A stretch of DNA of 64,000 nucleotides from Lewinellaceae bacterium (GTDB lineage Bacteria > Bacteroidota > Bacteroidia > Chitinophagales > Saprospiraceae): assembly GCA_020636075.1 (NCBI GenBank), contig JACJYO010000001.1, positions 434,001 through 498,000 of the forward strand, given 5' to 3'. A model generated the notes under the pieces. It worked only from the letters and a program-made list of their open reading frames with translations, did not search any database and was not told where the DNA came from. This document shows, one piece after another, positions 1 to 8,667 of this stretch (positions within the stretch are counted from its first letter, which is position 1; every line of letters begins with the position of its first letter). A program made the translations under genes and the position numbers.

Positions 1-960
1 AAAGTCCGCATTCGGGTGCTGGACGAAAACGACCAGCCGCTCAAGTTTGTTCGACTTACGCTATCCGGTGCAAATTTGCCCGTTGAAACGCAAAGCAACG
101 GGGAGTTTAGCCTGGAATTCCCACCCGGCCAGAACGAAGTCATTTTTTACCCACCTGGCGGGTTTGAACGCATCGCTCCGCCCAATGGCCAGCTGTATTT
201 GCCCGAAGATAAATCCCGCACCCTGACCATCTGGTTGGCCCGTAAAGGGAACGACAATCGGGAACTTGAGTCTTTCACTAAAATACTGAGCAAAAAAGAA
301 CAGGAAAAGGCCGGTCTTCAAGCTGAAAATGAAAACCTGAAAAATCAACTCGGCCGACTTGAATCTGAACGGCAAACCACAACCGCTCAATACGATAGTC
401 TAAAAGCAGTGCTTCGACAAAATACCGGGAACACGGTTGACCTGGAGCGGGAGATTGCAGACCTGCAGGCGGTCGTAGCGCTGAAACAGCAACTTTTTTA
501 CAAACTTATTGCCGGCCAGCTACTCGTATATGCCGACCGGCTTAAGGACCTCCGCGATGCGCTGCCCCGGATAAGCGATGCTTTTATTGATCCACGGGCC
601 ATGCAAGGATTCGAGCAAATTATTGCCCGGTACAATACGGCGCGTGACTCGGTGTTACAAAACTACCGCGGCAACGTGGAGATCGTTCGCAGCCTTTGGG
701 GGGAAAGCAGTGCACGTGATTTGGACGCCGTGTACGAAAAAGCACTGGTTTCGGTGCACCAGCAGACCGTTTTACCGCTCAACACGTTTGTCCTTGACCA
801 GTTTCGCGCGGTACGCGCCGAGGAGGTGCGCCCGGCTAAAGCCCGGAAAAAAGCCCAAAATTCGGCCAATGAAACATTTGCGAAGCTAAATGCAGCGATA
901 CCGGGCCTGGAAACAAATACCCGGACCGCCCTTGCCAAATTGGAAGCCTTGATTCACTAA
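1..960 (+). CDS. 5'-truncated coiled-coil protein with regulatory beta-sandwich domain
   Basis: The reading frame is open from base 1, so the gene very likely starts upstream of the window; a GTG at 16 is only an internal in-frame codon. The first visible 70 residues (VRIRVLDENDQPLKFVRL, then an LEFPPG turn) resemble a carboxypeptidase-regulatory or CNA-B-like beta-sandwich. They are followed by a charged heptad-like coiled coil at about residues 80-160 (KKEQEKAGLQAENENLKNQL) and a long helical tail ending in AKLEALIH. No catalytic motif is visible. The next gene, a lipoprotein, begins 15 bp downstream in the same direction, so the two may be co-transcribed. Function is unknown; a cell-envelope structural or scaffolding role is an inference from the domain types. 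Confidence 0.8.
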   Translation, partial: KVRIRVLDENDQPLKFVRLTLSGANLPVETQSNGEFSLEFPPGQNEVIFYPPGGFERIAPPNGQLYLPEDKSRTLTIWLARKGNDNRELESFTKILSKKEQEKAGLQAENENLKNQLGRLESERQTTTAQYDSLKAVLRQNTGNTVDLEREIADLQAVVALKQQLFYKLIAGQLLVYADRLKDLRDALPRISDAFIDPRAMQGFEQIIARYNTARDSVLQNYRGNVEIVRSLWGESSARDLDAVYEKALVSVHQQTVLPLNTFVLDQFRAVRAEEVRPAKARKKAQNSANETFAKLNAAIPGLETNTRTALAKLEALIH

Positions 961-975
961 AAACGATCCATTGCC

Positions 976-1734
976 ATGAAAAAAATATTCAATTCTGGAT
1001 TATTGCCGGCGATCTGTTTGCTGGTTTCCGGCTGTACCAATAACAATTGTGATAAGAACGTAGCAGTGCTTGCCGTTCAGCCCAACACCAACCCGGCAGG
1101 ATACGAGGTCTTGCTAAAAACGGAAGGGTTCACCAACGATGCCGCCGTGATATTCGGCTCCGTGAAGGCGGAAACACGCGCAGGCGCCGAATCCGGCGAT
1201 ATCATTGCCAAAGTGCCTGCCGGCTTGCTGGGCAATGTTGAGATTAGCGTTGAGGAGGGCGATTGCCTGGCCCGTTTCGGGAATTTCAACGTGTCGGGCG
1301 GTTTGCCCAGCTCGGTACAGCCTTCGTTGCCTATTATCGTGATTCCGACACCACCGGCGTCTTACCCGACGCAGGGCATCGGCAATTTATGGGCAAATGC
1401 CGCCGGAACATTCGACGCCAGTGGCAATCCGGATCAATCGGTACTGATCGTGGAAGGGCTTACGGTTGGAGACGTCATTAATTTTGATTCGGATTATTCT
1501 GTGGAATTCAATTCAACGGATCCAAACCTAAACAACAACCCCGTTTCCGGTTTTGCCAATATCAAAACCGGGGAAATCTATATGGAAATAGACCGCACCT
1601 TAAAAGGCGGAGTGGTGGAACATTTTGACGGACAATTTATCGCAGTGCCCGTTTTTCTGCCTTCCAACACTGTTTTTGCCATGTTACTCGTTTCCCGGGA
1701 AACAGGCCGGCAATTGCTGCTTTTTCACGCCTGA
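976..1734 (+). CDS. Lipoprotein with IPT/TIG-like domain
   Basis: The 252-residue product begins with a signal peptide and the canonical lipobox LVSGC (Cys about residue 20), so a lipid-anchored envelope protein is expected. The segment VLAVQPNTNPAGYEVLLKTE..GFTNDAAVIFG..VPAGLLGNVEISV has the spacing of an IPT/TIG immunoglobulin-like domain. A Pro-rich linker (PIIVIPTPPASYPT) follows, then a second, unrecognised beta-rich domain. It starts 15 bp after the preceding coiled-coil gene and ends 5 bp before a convergent barrel gene, with no visible terminator between. Substrate and partner are unknown. Confidence 0.75.
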   Translation: MKKIFNSGLLPAICLLVSGCTNNNCDKNVAVLAVQPNTNPAGYEVLLKTEGFTNDAAVIFGSVKAETRAGAESGDIIAKVPAGLLGNVEISVEEGDCLARFGNFNVSGGLPSSVQPSLPIIVIPTPPASYPTQGIGNLWANAAGTFDASGNPDQSVLIVEGLTVGDVINFDSDYSVEFNSTDPNLNNNPVSGFANIKTGEIYMEIDRTLKGGVVEHFDGQFIAVPVFLPSNTVFAMLLVSRETGRQLLLFHA

Positions 1735-1739
1735 GCAGG

Positions 1740-2639
1740 TTAAAGCCGGCCGGCATACCGCACACCAAGGGAGATCGTGGAGTACGAACCTTTTTTTACG
1801 CCATACGAATCGTCAAAGGCGGGTAGCGCCTGCCAACCCAAACTGACACTCCACTGTGGGTTGATCACCCATTGGCCGCCCAGGCCTGCGAACAACAGCC
1901 AGTTCACCTGACGCAGGCTGCCTTTGTAGCGTTTTTCAAAGGAACTGAAATAGCCCACACTGCCAAACAAATAGAATCGCTGCCCGGATGTTGTACTGGC
2001 GATTCGCCGGATCAGGAAAAGGTTGAGCGGAAGTTCCCATGTGGTCTGTTTTCGTGTGTTGTTGGAAAACCGGGCCTGTGGGCCAAGCTGACCTACGACA
2101 TACCAGCCCGGCGCGAACAGCGTCGAATAATTCCCTTGAACGGACACCCGAACGCGATCTTCATCCAGCAATGTCCGGTTTTCAGTACTTGCCACCGGAA
2201 CATATACGCTGCCCTGCAAGGTAAATTCGTAGTGATGTATGAAGGGCACCCACCGCACCCGCGCGCCAACGGCCGTCAGGCTGTGGGCAGCAATGCCAGT
2301 CGCAGGTTCTTTCCCGAAGGCAGCAAACGGACCAACCTCGGATGCCGGGCCGTAGCGCAAGTTGGAGAATAGCAGGTCAATGCCGGCACTGAATGTATTT
2401 TGATGGGAAAAACCATGTTGGAGTTGCAGAAATGCGGTTTGTTGGGCGCCCCGATAATCGGAGGTATCATCCGTTTTGTATGTTGAAAAGGCGTTGAAAA
2501 AACCAATTTCGGTTTGCCCCTTGGCGACCACCGGCGTTAACCCGGGTGCGATAACAAGGCCAAGGGAATCCTCCGAAGCCATCTGGGCTTGACTTAAAAT
2601 GGGGAACAAAAGCGCAAGTAAAATGTAGCGTACGGTCAT
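1740..2639 (-). CDS. Outer-membrane beta-barrel protein
   Basis: The 299-residue product starts at MTVRYILLALLFPILSQAQ, a clear signal peptide. An in-frame ATG 33 bp upstream would put non-signal residues in front of it, so 2639 is preferred. The mature part is built of alternating amphipathic strands rich in Tyr, Trp and Phe with Gly/Asn turns (TEIGFFNAFSTYK, FTLQGSVYVPV, WSVSLGWQALPAF) and ends YSTISLGVRYAGRL, as expected for an outer-membrane barrel. No family-specific motif is recognised. It is convergent with the IPT lipoprotein and divergent from the acetylesterase. Confidence 0.7.
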   Translation of the reverse strand: MTVRYILLALLFPILSQAQMASEDSLGLVIAPGLTPVVAKGQTEIGFFNAFSTYKTDDTSDYRGAQQTAFLQLQHGFSHQNTFSAGIDLLFSNLRYGPASEVGPFAAFGKEPATGIAAHSLTAVGARVRWVPFIHHYEFTLQGSVYVPVASTENRTLLDEDRVRVSVQGNYSTLFAPGWYVVGQLGPQARFSNNTRKQTTWELPLNLFLIRRIASTTSGQRFYLFGSVGYFSSFEKRYKGSLRQVNWLLFAGLGGQWVINPQWSVSLGWQALPAFDDSYGVKKGSYSTISLGVRYAGRL

Positions 2640-2786
2640 GTTTGGCTTATTTATGGACGGCAAGGGACACATGGCTGATTATGCCGCTTCGAAAGTACTC
2701 TTTTTGCCAAATAAGCGCCACTCGAATCGTTTATCTTCGCCACATAGGCCCCGCTTTGCAATTTTTGCCGACTAAAAAAACAGGAT

Positions 2787-3749
2787 ATGAAATACCTACG
2801 GAGCGCCCGAATTTTCTTTTTTCTTTCCCTTCTTTTAATGGCTTGCCTCCCACCAAAGCGGCATATTAAAGTTTACCTGATCGGTGATTCGACCATGTGC
2901 GAATATCCGGCATCCCGGGCGCCGCTTACCGGTTGGGGAATGCCTTTCAGTCTTTTTTTTGATTCGACAGTAACGGTGGACAACAGGGCCCGCGGCGGGA
3001 GAAGTACGCGGACATTTATCAGTGAAAACCGCTGGCAACCAATCGCCGACAGCTTGCAGGAAGGCGATTACGTGTTCATACAATTCGGGCACAATGACGG
3101 TGCGAAAGGGGAACGCTACAAAGCACGCTACACACCGGTTCCGGATTACAAGAACAACTTGATCAAATTCATTACTGAAACAAGAACAAAAAAAGCGATA
3201 CCTGTTTTAATCACACCGGTAGCCCGGAGGAATTTTGACGCTGACGGAAATATTAAAGAATCGCACACAGAGTATTCCGCCGCCGTGCGGGAAGTTGGAA
3301 AAACAAACAATGTACCGGTCATTGACCTGGATGCACGCAGCTGTGCACTTTTGCAGGAAATCGGCCCGGTTTATTCAAAAATGCTGTTCATGCAACTGGA
3401 TTCTTTGGAACATCCAAATTATCCAAACGGTCTGGATGACAACACGCATTTCAATGAATATGGCGCGCGCAGAATGGCAGAATTGGTTTTGGCAGAGATC
3501 AGAGCCCAAAATCTTGAATTAGCGGAACGGATCATTCAGGTTCCCGAAAAAAATAACCGGGTATACAAACATCAATCCGTTGCTTTAACCCGGTATTCCC
3601 CTTTGTCCAGCCGCTGTTGGGCAAAGGCAAAATATTCCGGCACCACTTCAAAACCAAGGTACTTGCGCCCTTCGAGTTGGCTCACGACGGCTACTTGCCC
3701 TGAACCGAGGAATGGATCCAGTACCACATCGCCGGGTTCACTGCTGTAG
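2787..3749 (+). CDS. SGNH-family acetylesterase (rhamnogalacturonan acetylesterase-like), 3' end probably frameshifted
   Basis: A signal peptide with lipobox LLMAC suggests a lipoprotein. SGNH motifs are all present: block I GDSTM (catalytic Ser), RARGGRSTR (block II), QFGHND (block III Asn) and DNTHFNEYGA (catalytic Asp-x-x-His). This block pattern is that of RhgT-like esterases that remove acetyl groups from pectic rhamnogalacturonan; the exact substrate is inference. The real domain ends near LAERIIQVPEK. After that the frame runs 178 bp into the 3' end of the convergent methyltransferase, giving non-domain sequence. One extra A in the A7 run at 3547-3553 would create TAA at 3554-3556 and a normal 256-residue protein that does not overlap its neighbour. 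Confidence 0.85.
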   Translation: MKYLRSARIFFFLSLLLMACLPPKRHIKVYLIGDSTMCEYPASRAPLTGWGMPFSLFFDSTVTVDNRARGGRSTRTFISENRWQPIADSLQEGDYVFIQFGHNDGAKGERYKARYTPVPDYKNNLIKFITETRTKKAIPVLITPVARRNFDADGNIKESHTEYSAAVREVGKTNNVPVIDLDARSCALLQEIGPVYSKMLFMQLDSLEHPNYPNGLDDNTHFNEYGARRMAELVLAEIRAQNLELAERIIQVPEKNNRVYKHQSVALTRYSPLSSRCWAKAKYSGTTSKPRYLRPSSWLTTATCPEPRNGSSTTSPGSLL

Positions 3750-4345
3750 GCCAGAATCTTACGGATAATTTCGGCGGGTAGTTTTGTGGGTGTTTTGATG
3801 GCGCCGGTCCAGTATTCACGCGGAATATTCCATACGTCCTCCTTATCCTGGTAATGCGCGCTGCCACCGCCTTCAAGGCGCTCTTCCTTGTCAAAACGGG
3901 CGTATGGGAAAAACTTGCGTTGTTTTTCATCAATGCCGGCAAAGAGAATGTGGTAATGCGATGTCACGTATTTGCGCGTGGTGACGATGCCAAACTGGTA
4001 TTTCCAGATCAGGTGATTGATCAGGTTCATTTCCAGTTCGTCCAGAACGATGAGGAGATCCTTCAAATAATTCCAGCCGGAAAAAATATACAGACTACCC
4101 CCGGGTTTCAGCACCCGACGAACCTGAGTCAACCAGGCACGGGTGAATTCGAGGTAGTCTGCACCTTTGATTTCGTTATAGCCTTCGAGTACCCGGCCGC
4201 TCTTGCGGTTGTAATTGGCGCGTTTGGCCTGAAATTCAATACCAAACGGCGGATCGGTAATTACCAGATCAACACTGGCGTCCGGGATATGCCGGGCCAT
4301 CCCGACAATACAATCTTCATTAAAAATCCTGTTGGGCGTGCTCAT
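3572..4345 (-). CDS. DNA (N4-cytosine/N6-adenine) methyltransferase, beta class
   Basis: The 257-residue enzyme transfers methyl from S-adenosylmethionine to an amino group of DNA. The catalytic motif IV DPPFG lies near residue 33 and the AdoMet-binding motif DPFLGSGQVAVVS near residue 215, the order typical of beta-class enzymes (N6_N4_Mtase family). LKPGGSLYIFSGWNY and the tail RKYLGFEVVPEYFAFAQQRL also fit. The start at 4345 (MSTPNRIF) is preferred because the domain begins directly after it. No restriction endonuclease or specificity gene is adjacent, so it looks like a solitary methyltransferase; its recognition site cannot be read from sequence. Its 3' end is overlapped only if the convergent esterase is read through its apparent frameshift. 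Confidence 0.88.
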   Translation of the reverse strand: MSTPNRIFNEDCIVGMARHIPDASVDLVITDPPFGIEFQAKRANYNRKSGRVLEGYNEIKGADYLEFTRAWLTQVRRVLKPGGSLYIFSGWNYLKDLLIVLDELEMNLINHLIWKYQFGIVTTRKYVTSHYHILFAGIDEKQRKFFPYARFDKEERLEGGGSAHYQDKEDVWNIPREYWTGAIKTPTKLPAEIIRKILAYSSEPGDVVLDPFLGSGQVAVVSQLEGRKYLGFEVVPEYFAFAQQRLDKGEYRVKATD

Positions 4346-4429
4346 GTAGGACGTTGCGGTACAATTGTCCGGCAACTTTCGGGAAAATTATGGGGATCGC
4401 CCAATAAAACGGAAATTAACTGGACATTT

Positions 4430-4768
4430 TCACAGCACACCCTTTTTGCCCTGCCGGTCCATGTACTCCACCTGGCGGTCGCCAATCAAAATCCGATACT
4501 TCCCGGAAGGCAGGTCGGCAACGTCGAGCGACCAATCTTTTGTTTCGGCAGTAAAATTCTTTTTCAGCACCAGAGTCCCTTTTTCGTCCAAAACGCGTAC
4601 CGGGAGGTTGTGTACCGGCAACTCATCGGGCATCAACCAGACTTTTTCCGGTGTTACGACAACTTCCACATAAGGGTCTTCTGTGGCTGGTGCAGTCGAG
4701 GATTGCGCCCAGTGGTTGTAACTCAACCCAAGTATCAGGGCGATGGTGAGAAGGACTTTTGTTTTCAT
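4430..4768 (-). CDS. Small secreted beta-rich protein
   Basis: A 112-residue product with a signal peptide (MKTKVLLTIALILGLSYNHWAQ). The mature part reads like a single beta-sandwich resembling a type IX C-terminal domain: LPVRVLDEKGTLVLKK, then LDVADLPSGKYRILIGDRQV. It is too short to carry a separate cargo domain. It may be a free-standing surface or periplasmic adhesion-type module; no function can be assigned. It lies 84 bp upstream of the methyltransferase on the same strand. Confidence 0.6.
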   Translation of the reverse strand: MKTKVLLTIALILGLSYNHWAQSSTAPATEDPYVEVVVTPEKVWLMPDELPVHNLPVRVLDEKGTLVLKKNFTAETKDWSLDVADLPSGKYRILIGDRQVEYMDRQGKKGVL

Positions 4769-4875
4769 AGCTCAATTATTAAAAGTTGTTCTTGTGTTTT
4801 TGTTAGCCGTATGGACAACACAGAAACCACGCAGGTTGCAGAAAGGTGCCCAAGAATCGATAAAGACATAAAAAT

Positions 4876-4907
4876 GGCCGGCCAAGGACCAAAATCCTTA
4901 GCCGGCC
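4876..4907 (-). terminator. Intrinsic terminator of the YceI-kinase-regulator operon
   Basis: GGCCGGC.AAGGA and its inverse TCCTT.GCCGGCC form a 13-bp stem with a single internal C-A mismatch and a 6-nt loop. On the minus strand it is followed by ATTTTTATG. It lies 75 bp downstream of the response-regulator stop codon, in the right orientation to end that operon. Confidence 0.7.
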
Positions 4908-4981
4908 GTATAATTCCGGATCGTCACGATTCAATTAGCAACCACCCAGGTATGGTATAATTTAAAATGCAATCTGATAAT

Positions 4982-5740
4982 TCACTCCTCCCCTACCAAC
5001 CATTTTTTGAATGCCGCCGAACGTTCAGTACTCACGATAGTGTCCATATCGCTCGCCGGTTCAAGGTCAATCTTGATCCGGCTTTTTGAATACGGGTGCA
5101 TCTCCCGGATAGCGTCGATATTGATAATAAATTGACGGTTAATTCGAAAAAATGATTTTGGATCAAGCATGCCTTCGAGCTTTTCCAGCGGGTGATCCAC
5201 CGGATAGCGTTTCCCTTGTTGTCGGGTGATAAGGAAGGTGATCTTATCCTTCGTATAGAAATAGGCCGCATCCTGCAAGTCAACCAGTTTAATACTGTTG
5301 GCAAAGCGTATAAGTAACCGGCGCGGGCTTTCCTGCTGCCGGCGCATCGTTTCCAGCAAGGTCTCGTAATTCGGCGTTGTTTTTTTAAACACGCGCTTGT
5401 ATTTGTCAATGGCTGCGGTCAACTCATTGCGTTTTATTGGCTTAAGCAGATAGTCTACAGCATTGACTTTGAATGCTTCCAGCGCATATTCATCGTATGC
5501 CGTGGTAAAAATGACCGGGCAACGGACCTGTGCATGTTCAAATATTTCGAAGCTTCCTCCATCAGCCAAATGAATATCGAGTAACATCAAGTCGGGCTCC
5601 GGATTCTCCCCCAACCACGAAACCGTCGATTCGATACTATCCAACCGGCCAACAACCTGTGCTTCAGGCTCGACTTCGGTCAGCATTTTTTCCAGGCGGC
5701 GTGCAGCCGCATTTTCGTCTTCTACTATGAGTACGTTCAT
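4982..5740 (-). CDS. LytTR-family response regulator
   Basis: A 252-residue cytoplasmic DNA-binding regulator. The receiver domain (about 1-120) has the acidic pair EDE near residue 7, the phosphoacceptor Asp in LMLLDIHLADG, the Thr in IFTTAYDE and the Lys in YLLKPIKR. The C-terminal LytTR domain (about 150-250) begins RRLLIRFANSIKLVDLQDAAYFYT and includes FFRINRQFIIN. Its start overlaps the stop of the upstream kinase gene by 4 bp (ATGA), so translation is probably coupled. The partner kinase is the adjacent LytS-like protein. Target promoters cannot be inferred. Confidence 0.95.
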   Translation of the reverse strand: MNVLIVEDENAAARRLEKMLTEVEPEAQVVGRLDSIESTVSWLGENPEPDLMLLDIHLADGGSFEIFEHAQVRCPVIFTTAYDEYALEAFKVNAVDYLLKPIKRNELTAAIDKYKRVFKKTTPNYETLLETMRRQQESPRRLLIRFANSIKLVDLQDAAYFYTKDKITFLITRQQGKRYPVDHPLEKLEGMLDPKSFFRINRQFIINIDAIREMHPYSKSRIKIDLEPASDMDTIVSTERSAAFKKWLVGEE

Positions 5741-8664
5741 TTTTTTAAAGGTATTTTGACTGTAAAAAACGCTGCATTGTCTTCAACCAACACCGGGCGC
5801 TCCCCCAGCAAGGCATAGCGGTTGATAATACTTTGCAGGCCAAAATGGGTGCTTGGTTCGGGCTTGAGTTTGGGCTGAATATTATTGCGCACAACTACAT
5901 AGTCATTCAATTCGGTAAATAGTTCGATCCGAAGTGGCTTTGAGGCAGAAATGACATTGTGTTTGACCGCATTTTCCACAAGCATTTGCAAGGCCAGGGG
6001 CATGATCAAGCCTGTTTTCCCGTCGAGTTGGTTGATTAATACCAATCCATCCTCAAAGCGTTTTTTTAACAAAAACTGGTAGTTGAGCACGAGATCCAGC
6101 TCTTCTTGCAAGCTGATAAAATCGCGCTCCCGGTAGGCAATAATACTCCGGTAGAAATCTGACAGGTGTTCAACATATTCAACAGCAACTTTGGGGTTCT
6201 CCTCAATCGTCGTAATCAGCGTATTAAAACTGTTGAAGAGAAAATGCGGGTTGATCTGGCTTTTCAGAGCGACAAACTGAGATTCCACGCGATCCCGTTT
6301 CAGTTGTGCCACGCGGTTCAACCGTTGCTCCCGGTTGCGGATAAATCCGTAAAAAAAAGCGCCCCCTGTCATGGCACTCAGCAGGACAAACCACCATTCC
6401 GACCAAAAAGGCTTTCGAATAACAAACGACCAACTGGCCTCCGGAACATTTTCAAAATTGCCATGCTCGCTGGTTTGTACCCGGAAGGTATAGTTACCCG
6501 GCGGCAATTTCGGATAGGAAGTCAGCGGGTCTTTCGACACCTTCCAGGCCAAATCAAATCCGTCGAGGTGATACCGGTACCGGACCGACTCCGGATCGGT
6601 ATACCACAGCCCGGTGAAGTTGAAAATGAAATAATTCTGGTCGTGTGCAAAACTATGTACCGACAAAAAATCGATGTTCTGGGAAGACCCCGAAACGGAG
6701 GTGATGCCAGGTTGCGGATCATCGAGAAATACCTCATGAAAGGCTTCCAAACGTACAATGCCCTGCCGGGCGCCCAGCCAAACATTGCCCTGCGCATCCC
6801 GGCAAAGTGCATTCAAATTAATTTCCGCATGCGGAGCGCCAATGGATTCATCACAAAAAATGATGTGGTCGATACGCTCGGGATTCAACAGATCAAAACC
6901 ATCTTCATAGGCCACCACAATAAACCCATTCTTGTCTGCTGCCAAGCCAATTATTGCTTCACTGTGCAAGTGATTTTCGAGGGTATACTGGCGATAGTGC
7001 TGACCGTTGTAGGAAAACAGACCGTCATTATCGGAGCTGAACCAAATATGGCCACGATTGTCTTCCGTAATACAATAAATCCTTTTTAATGGAATGTCAT
7101 TGGCCATTTTGATCTGGCGGTAGTGCCCGTTTTCGAAAACAATCAGACCATTTCCATCGGTACAAAACCATATGCGCCCCTGGCTATCCAGAAAAACTTT
7201 ATATACGTATCCGGTTCCCAACTCGCTCTGCCGGGTCAGGTTGCGAATGCGCTGCGGCGCCTCCAGGTCGATTACAGAAACTCCCCCAAGCGTAGCCAGC
7301 CATACTTGCTTTTTATTGCCGGCAATGGACAAAACATTTCCATTGAATAAGCCATCGCGTTCGGACAAATGCTTTAAGACCTTTCCGCCCGGGCTAATGA
7401 CATAAACACCCTTGCCAAATGTGCCTGCCCATATCGTCCCGTCGAGCGGCGACTCCCATAGGGAAATAATATTTTCCGGCTTGGTCAGAATTTGTTTAAA
7501 AACCCAATTGTCGGCGCCCGCACTTTTTGCTGCGGCTCCCTGGCTTACCCCCAAAAACAAGCCCTCGGCACTGCCTGCCCAAAGGCGGTTCCGGCTATCC
7601 CTTAGCAGCGCCTGTGTATTTCCAAATGGCGTTTCCAAGAGGCCAAAGCGCACATTGGCCGAATAAATAGCCCCATTGTCGAGCAGGGCCCAAAGCAAGC
7701 CTTCACGGTCTTTGCAAAGCGCTTCCGTATTGACGAAACGCAAGGGGTGTGAAGCCGGCAAAGGGTGTTGTATCCCGGTAGACAATTCTACACGCACCAA
7801 CCCGTTGCCAAGGGTACCCACCCAAAGCTCGCTTTTTTCATATAAGGCCAGGCTTGAAACGGCGCCCCACGACCACAACTCGGTCTGAAAATCGAAGCGA
7901 CGTTTAGCAACATTATAGTGATGAACGCCTTGTTCCTGTGTTCCCACCCAAATGTTTCCCTGCGCATCAGCGAGTAAGGCGGTAATGATCTCATCCGGCA
8001 AACCATCCGCCACCGAAAACCGGCGCAGTCGTTTTTTACCCGGTTCAGGCATAGAGCAGATACTTATCCCAGCATCTGTGGCAGCCCAAACCTGACCATT
8101 GGCATCACAGGCAAGGGCATAAATTTCATTGCCACTCAATCCGTCGTCCGCCGAATCAAATTGATACAAGCGTTTGTCTTTCAGGCAATACAGCCCCTCG
8201 CCATAGGTTGCAATCCAAAATCCGCCCGACTTGTCAGCCATAAATGCCGTCACCGGTGCATTGGGCAGTCCCTCCTCCGGATTCCACAGAGTTAGCCGGG
8301 CGACGGGGTCTTTTTTTTGCAAAAATTCATCAAACGAGGTGTGGGGAAATGGGTCGTTCACCGGTATGAAGCCGATCGTGCCATTTGCAAAACCTACCCA
8401 CAACAGGCCATCCCATTCATATATGGCACGCACCGGACTCACCTCCAAGCCTTCCGGCAACCCAATCAAAAGAAAGCCCATGCCATCAAACCGATACAAA
8501 CCATTTTTAGCACCAAACCACAACCAACCCCTACTGTCCTGAAAGACCTGGGTCATCGATACATTGGCCAACTCCCTGGAGTCTCTATGTTGAAAAACCG
8601 GCGTCTGTGTTTGCACAGCCATGCTGCACAAAAGGAATGCTGCAAATGGAAGTAAACGTTTCAT
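5737..8664 (-). CDS. Two-component-regulator propeller sensor histidine kinase (LytS-like)
   Basis: A 975-residue membrane sensor. A signal peptide (about 1-20) leads into periplasmic propeller repeats of the form D..G.LWFGA..GLYRF and NIWVGTQEQGVHHY (about 30-620). A Y_Y_Y-type beta domain follows (RYRYHLDGFDLAWK..LPPGNYTFRVQ, about 670-745), then one transmembrane helix (WWFVLLSAMTGGAFFYGF) and a His_kinase module with QINPHFLFNSFNTL (phospho-His near residue 806). The C-terminal HATPase-like part (MLVENAVKHN, then FGLQSIINRY) completes it. It sits 3 bp after the YceI gene and overlaps the regulator gene by 4 bp. In Bacteroidota such one-membrane-pass propeller kinases sense extracytoplasmic ligands; the ligand here is unknown. 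Confidence 0.93.
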   Translation of the reverse strand: MKRLLPFAAFLLCSMAVQTQTPVFQHRDSRELANVSMTQVFQDSRGWLWFGAKNGLYRFDGMGFLLIGLPEGLEVSPVRAIYEWDGLLWVGFANGTIGFIPVNDPFPHTSFDEFLQKKDPVARLTLWNPEEGLPNAPVTAFMADKSGGFWIATYGEGLYCLKDKRLYQFDSADDGLSGNEIYALACDANGQVWAATDAGISICSMPEPGKKRLRRFSVADGLPDEIITALLADAQGNIWVGTQEQGVHHYNVAKRRFDFQTELWSWGAVSSLALYEKSELWVGTLGNGLVRVELSTGIQHPLPASHPLRFVNTEALCKDREGLLWALLDNGAIYSANVRFGLLETPFGNTQALLRDSRNRLWAGSAEGLFLGVSQGAAAKSAGADNWVFKQILTKPENIISLWESPLDGTIWAGTFGKGVYVISPGGKVLKHLSERDGLFNGNVLSIAGNKKQVWLATLGGVSVIDLEAPQRIRNLTRQSELGTGYVYKVFLDSQGRIWFCTDGNGLIVFENGHYRQIKMANDIPLKRIYCITEDNRGHIWFSSDNDGLFSYNGQHYRQYTLENHLHSEAIIGLAADKNGFIVVAYEDGFDLLNPERIDHIIFCDESIGAPHAEINLNALCRDAQGNVWLGARQGIVRLEAFHEVFLDDPQPGITSVSGSSQNIDFLSVHSFAHDQNYFIFNFTGLWYTDPESVRYRYHLDGFDLAWKVSKDPLTSYPKLPPGNYTFRVQTSEHGNFENVPEASWSFVIRKPFWSEWWFVLLSAMTGGAFFYGFIRNREQRLNRVAQLKRDRVESQFVALKSQINPHFLFNSFNTLITTIEENPKVAVEYVEHLSDFYRSIIAYRERDFISLQEELDLVLNYQFLLKKRFEDGLVLINQLDGKTGLIMPLALQMLVENAVKHNVISASKPLRIELFTELNDYVVVRNNIQPKLKPEPSTHFGLQSIINRYALLGERPVLVEDNAAFFTVKIPLKK

Positions 8665-8667
8665 GCA

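Noticed and set aside
2703..2739. TTTG / TATCTTCG promoter for the acetylesterase
   Set aside because: The spacing (25 nt) is outside the usual range and the -7 box has a mismatch in its TTTG part.
3572..4345. Restriction-modification system around the DNA methyltransferase
   Set aside because: Neighbouring genes are an esterase and a small secreted protein; no endonuclease or specificity subunit is seen.
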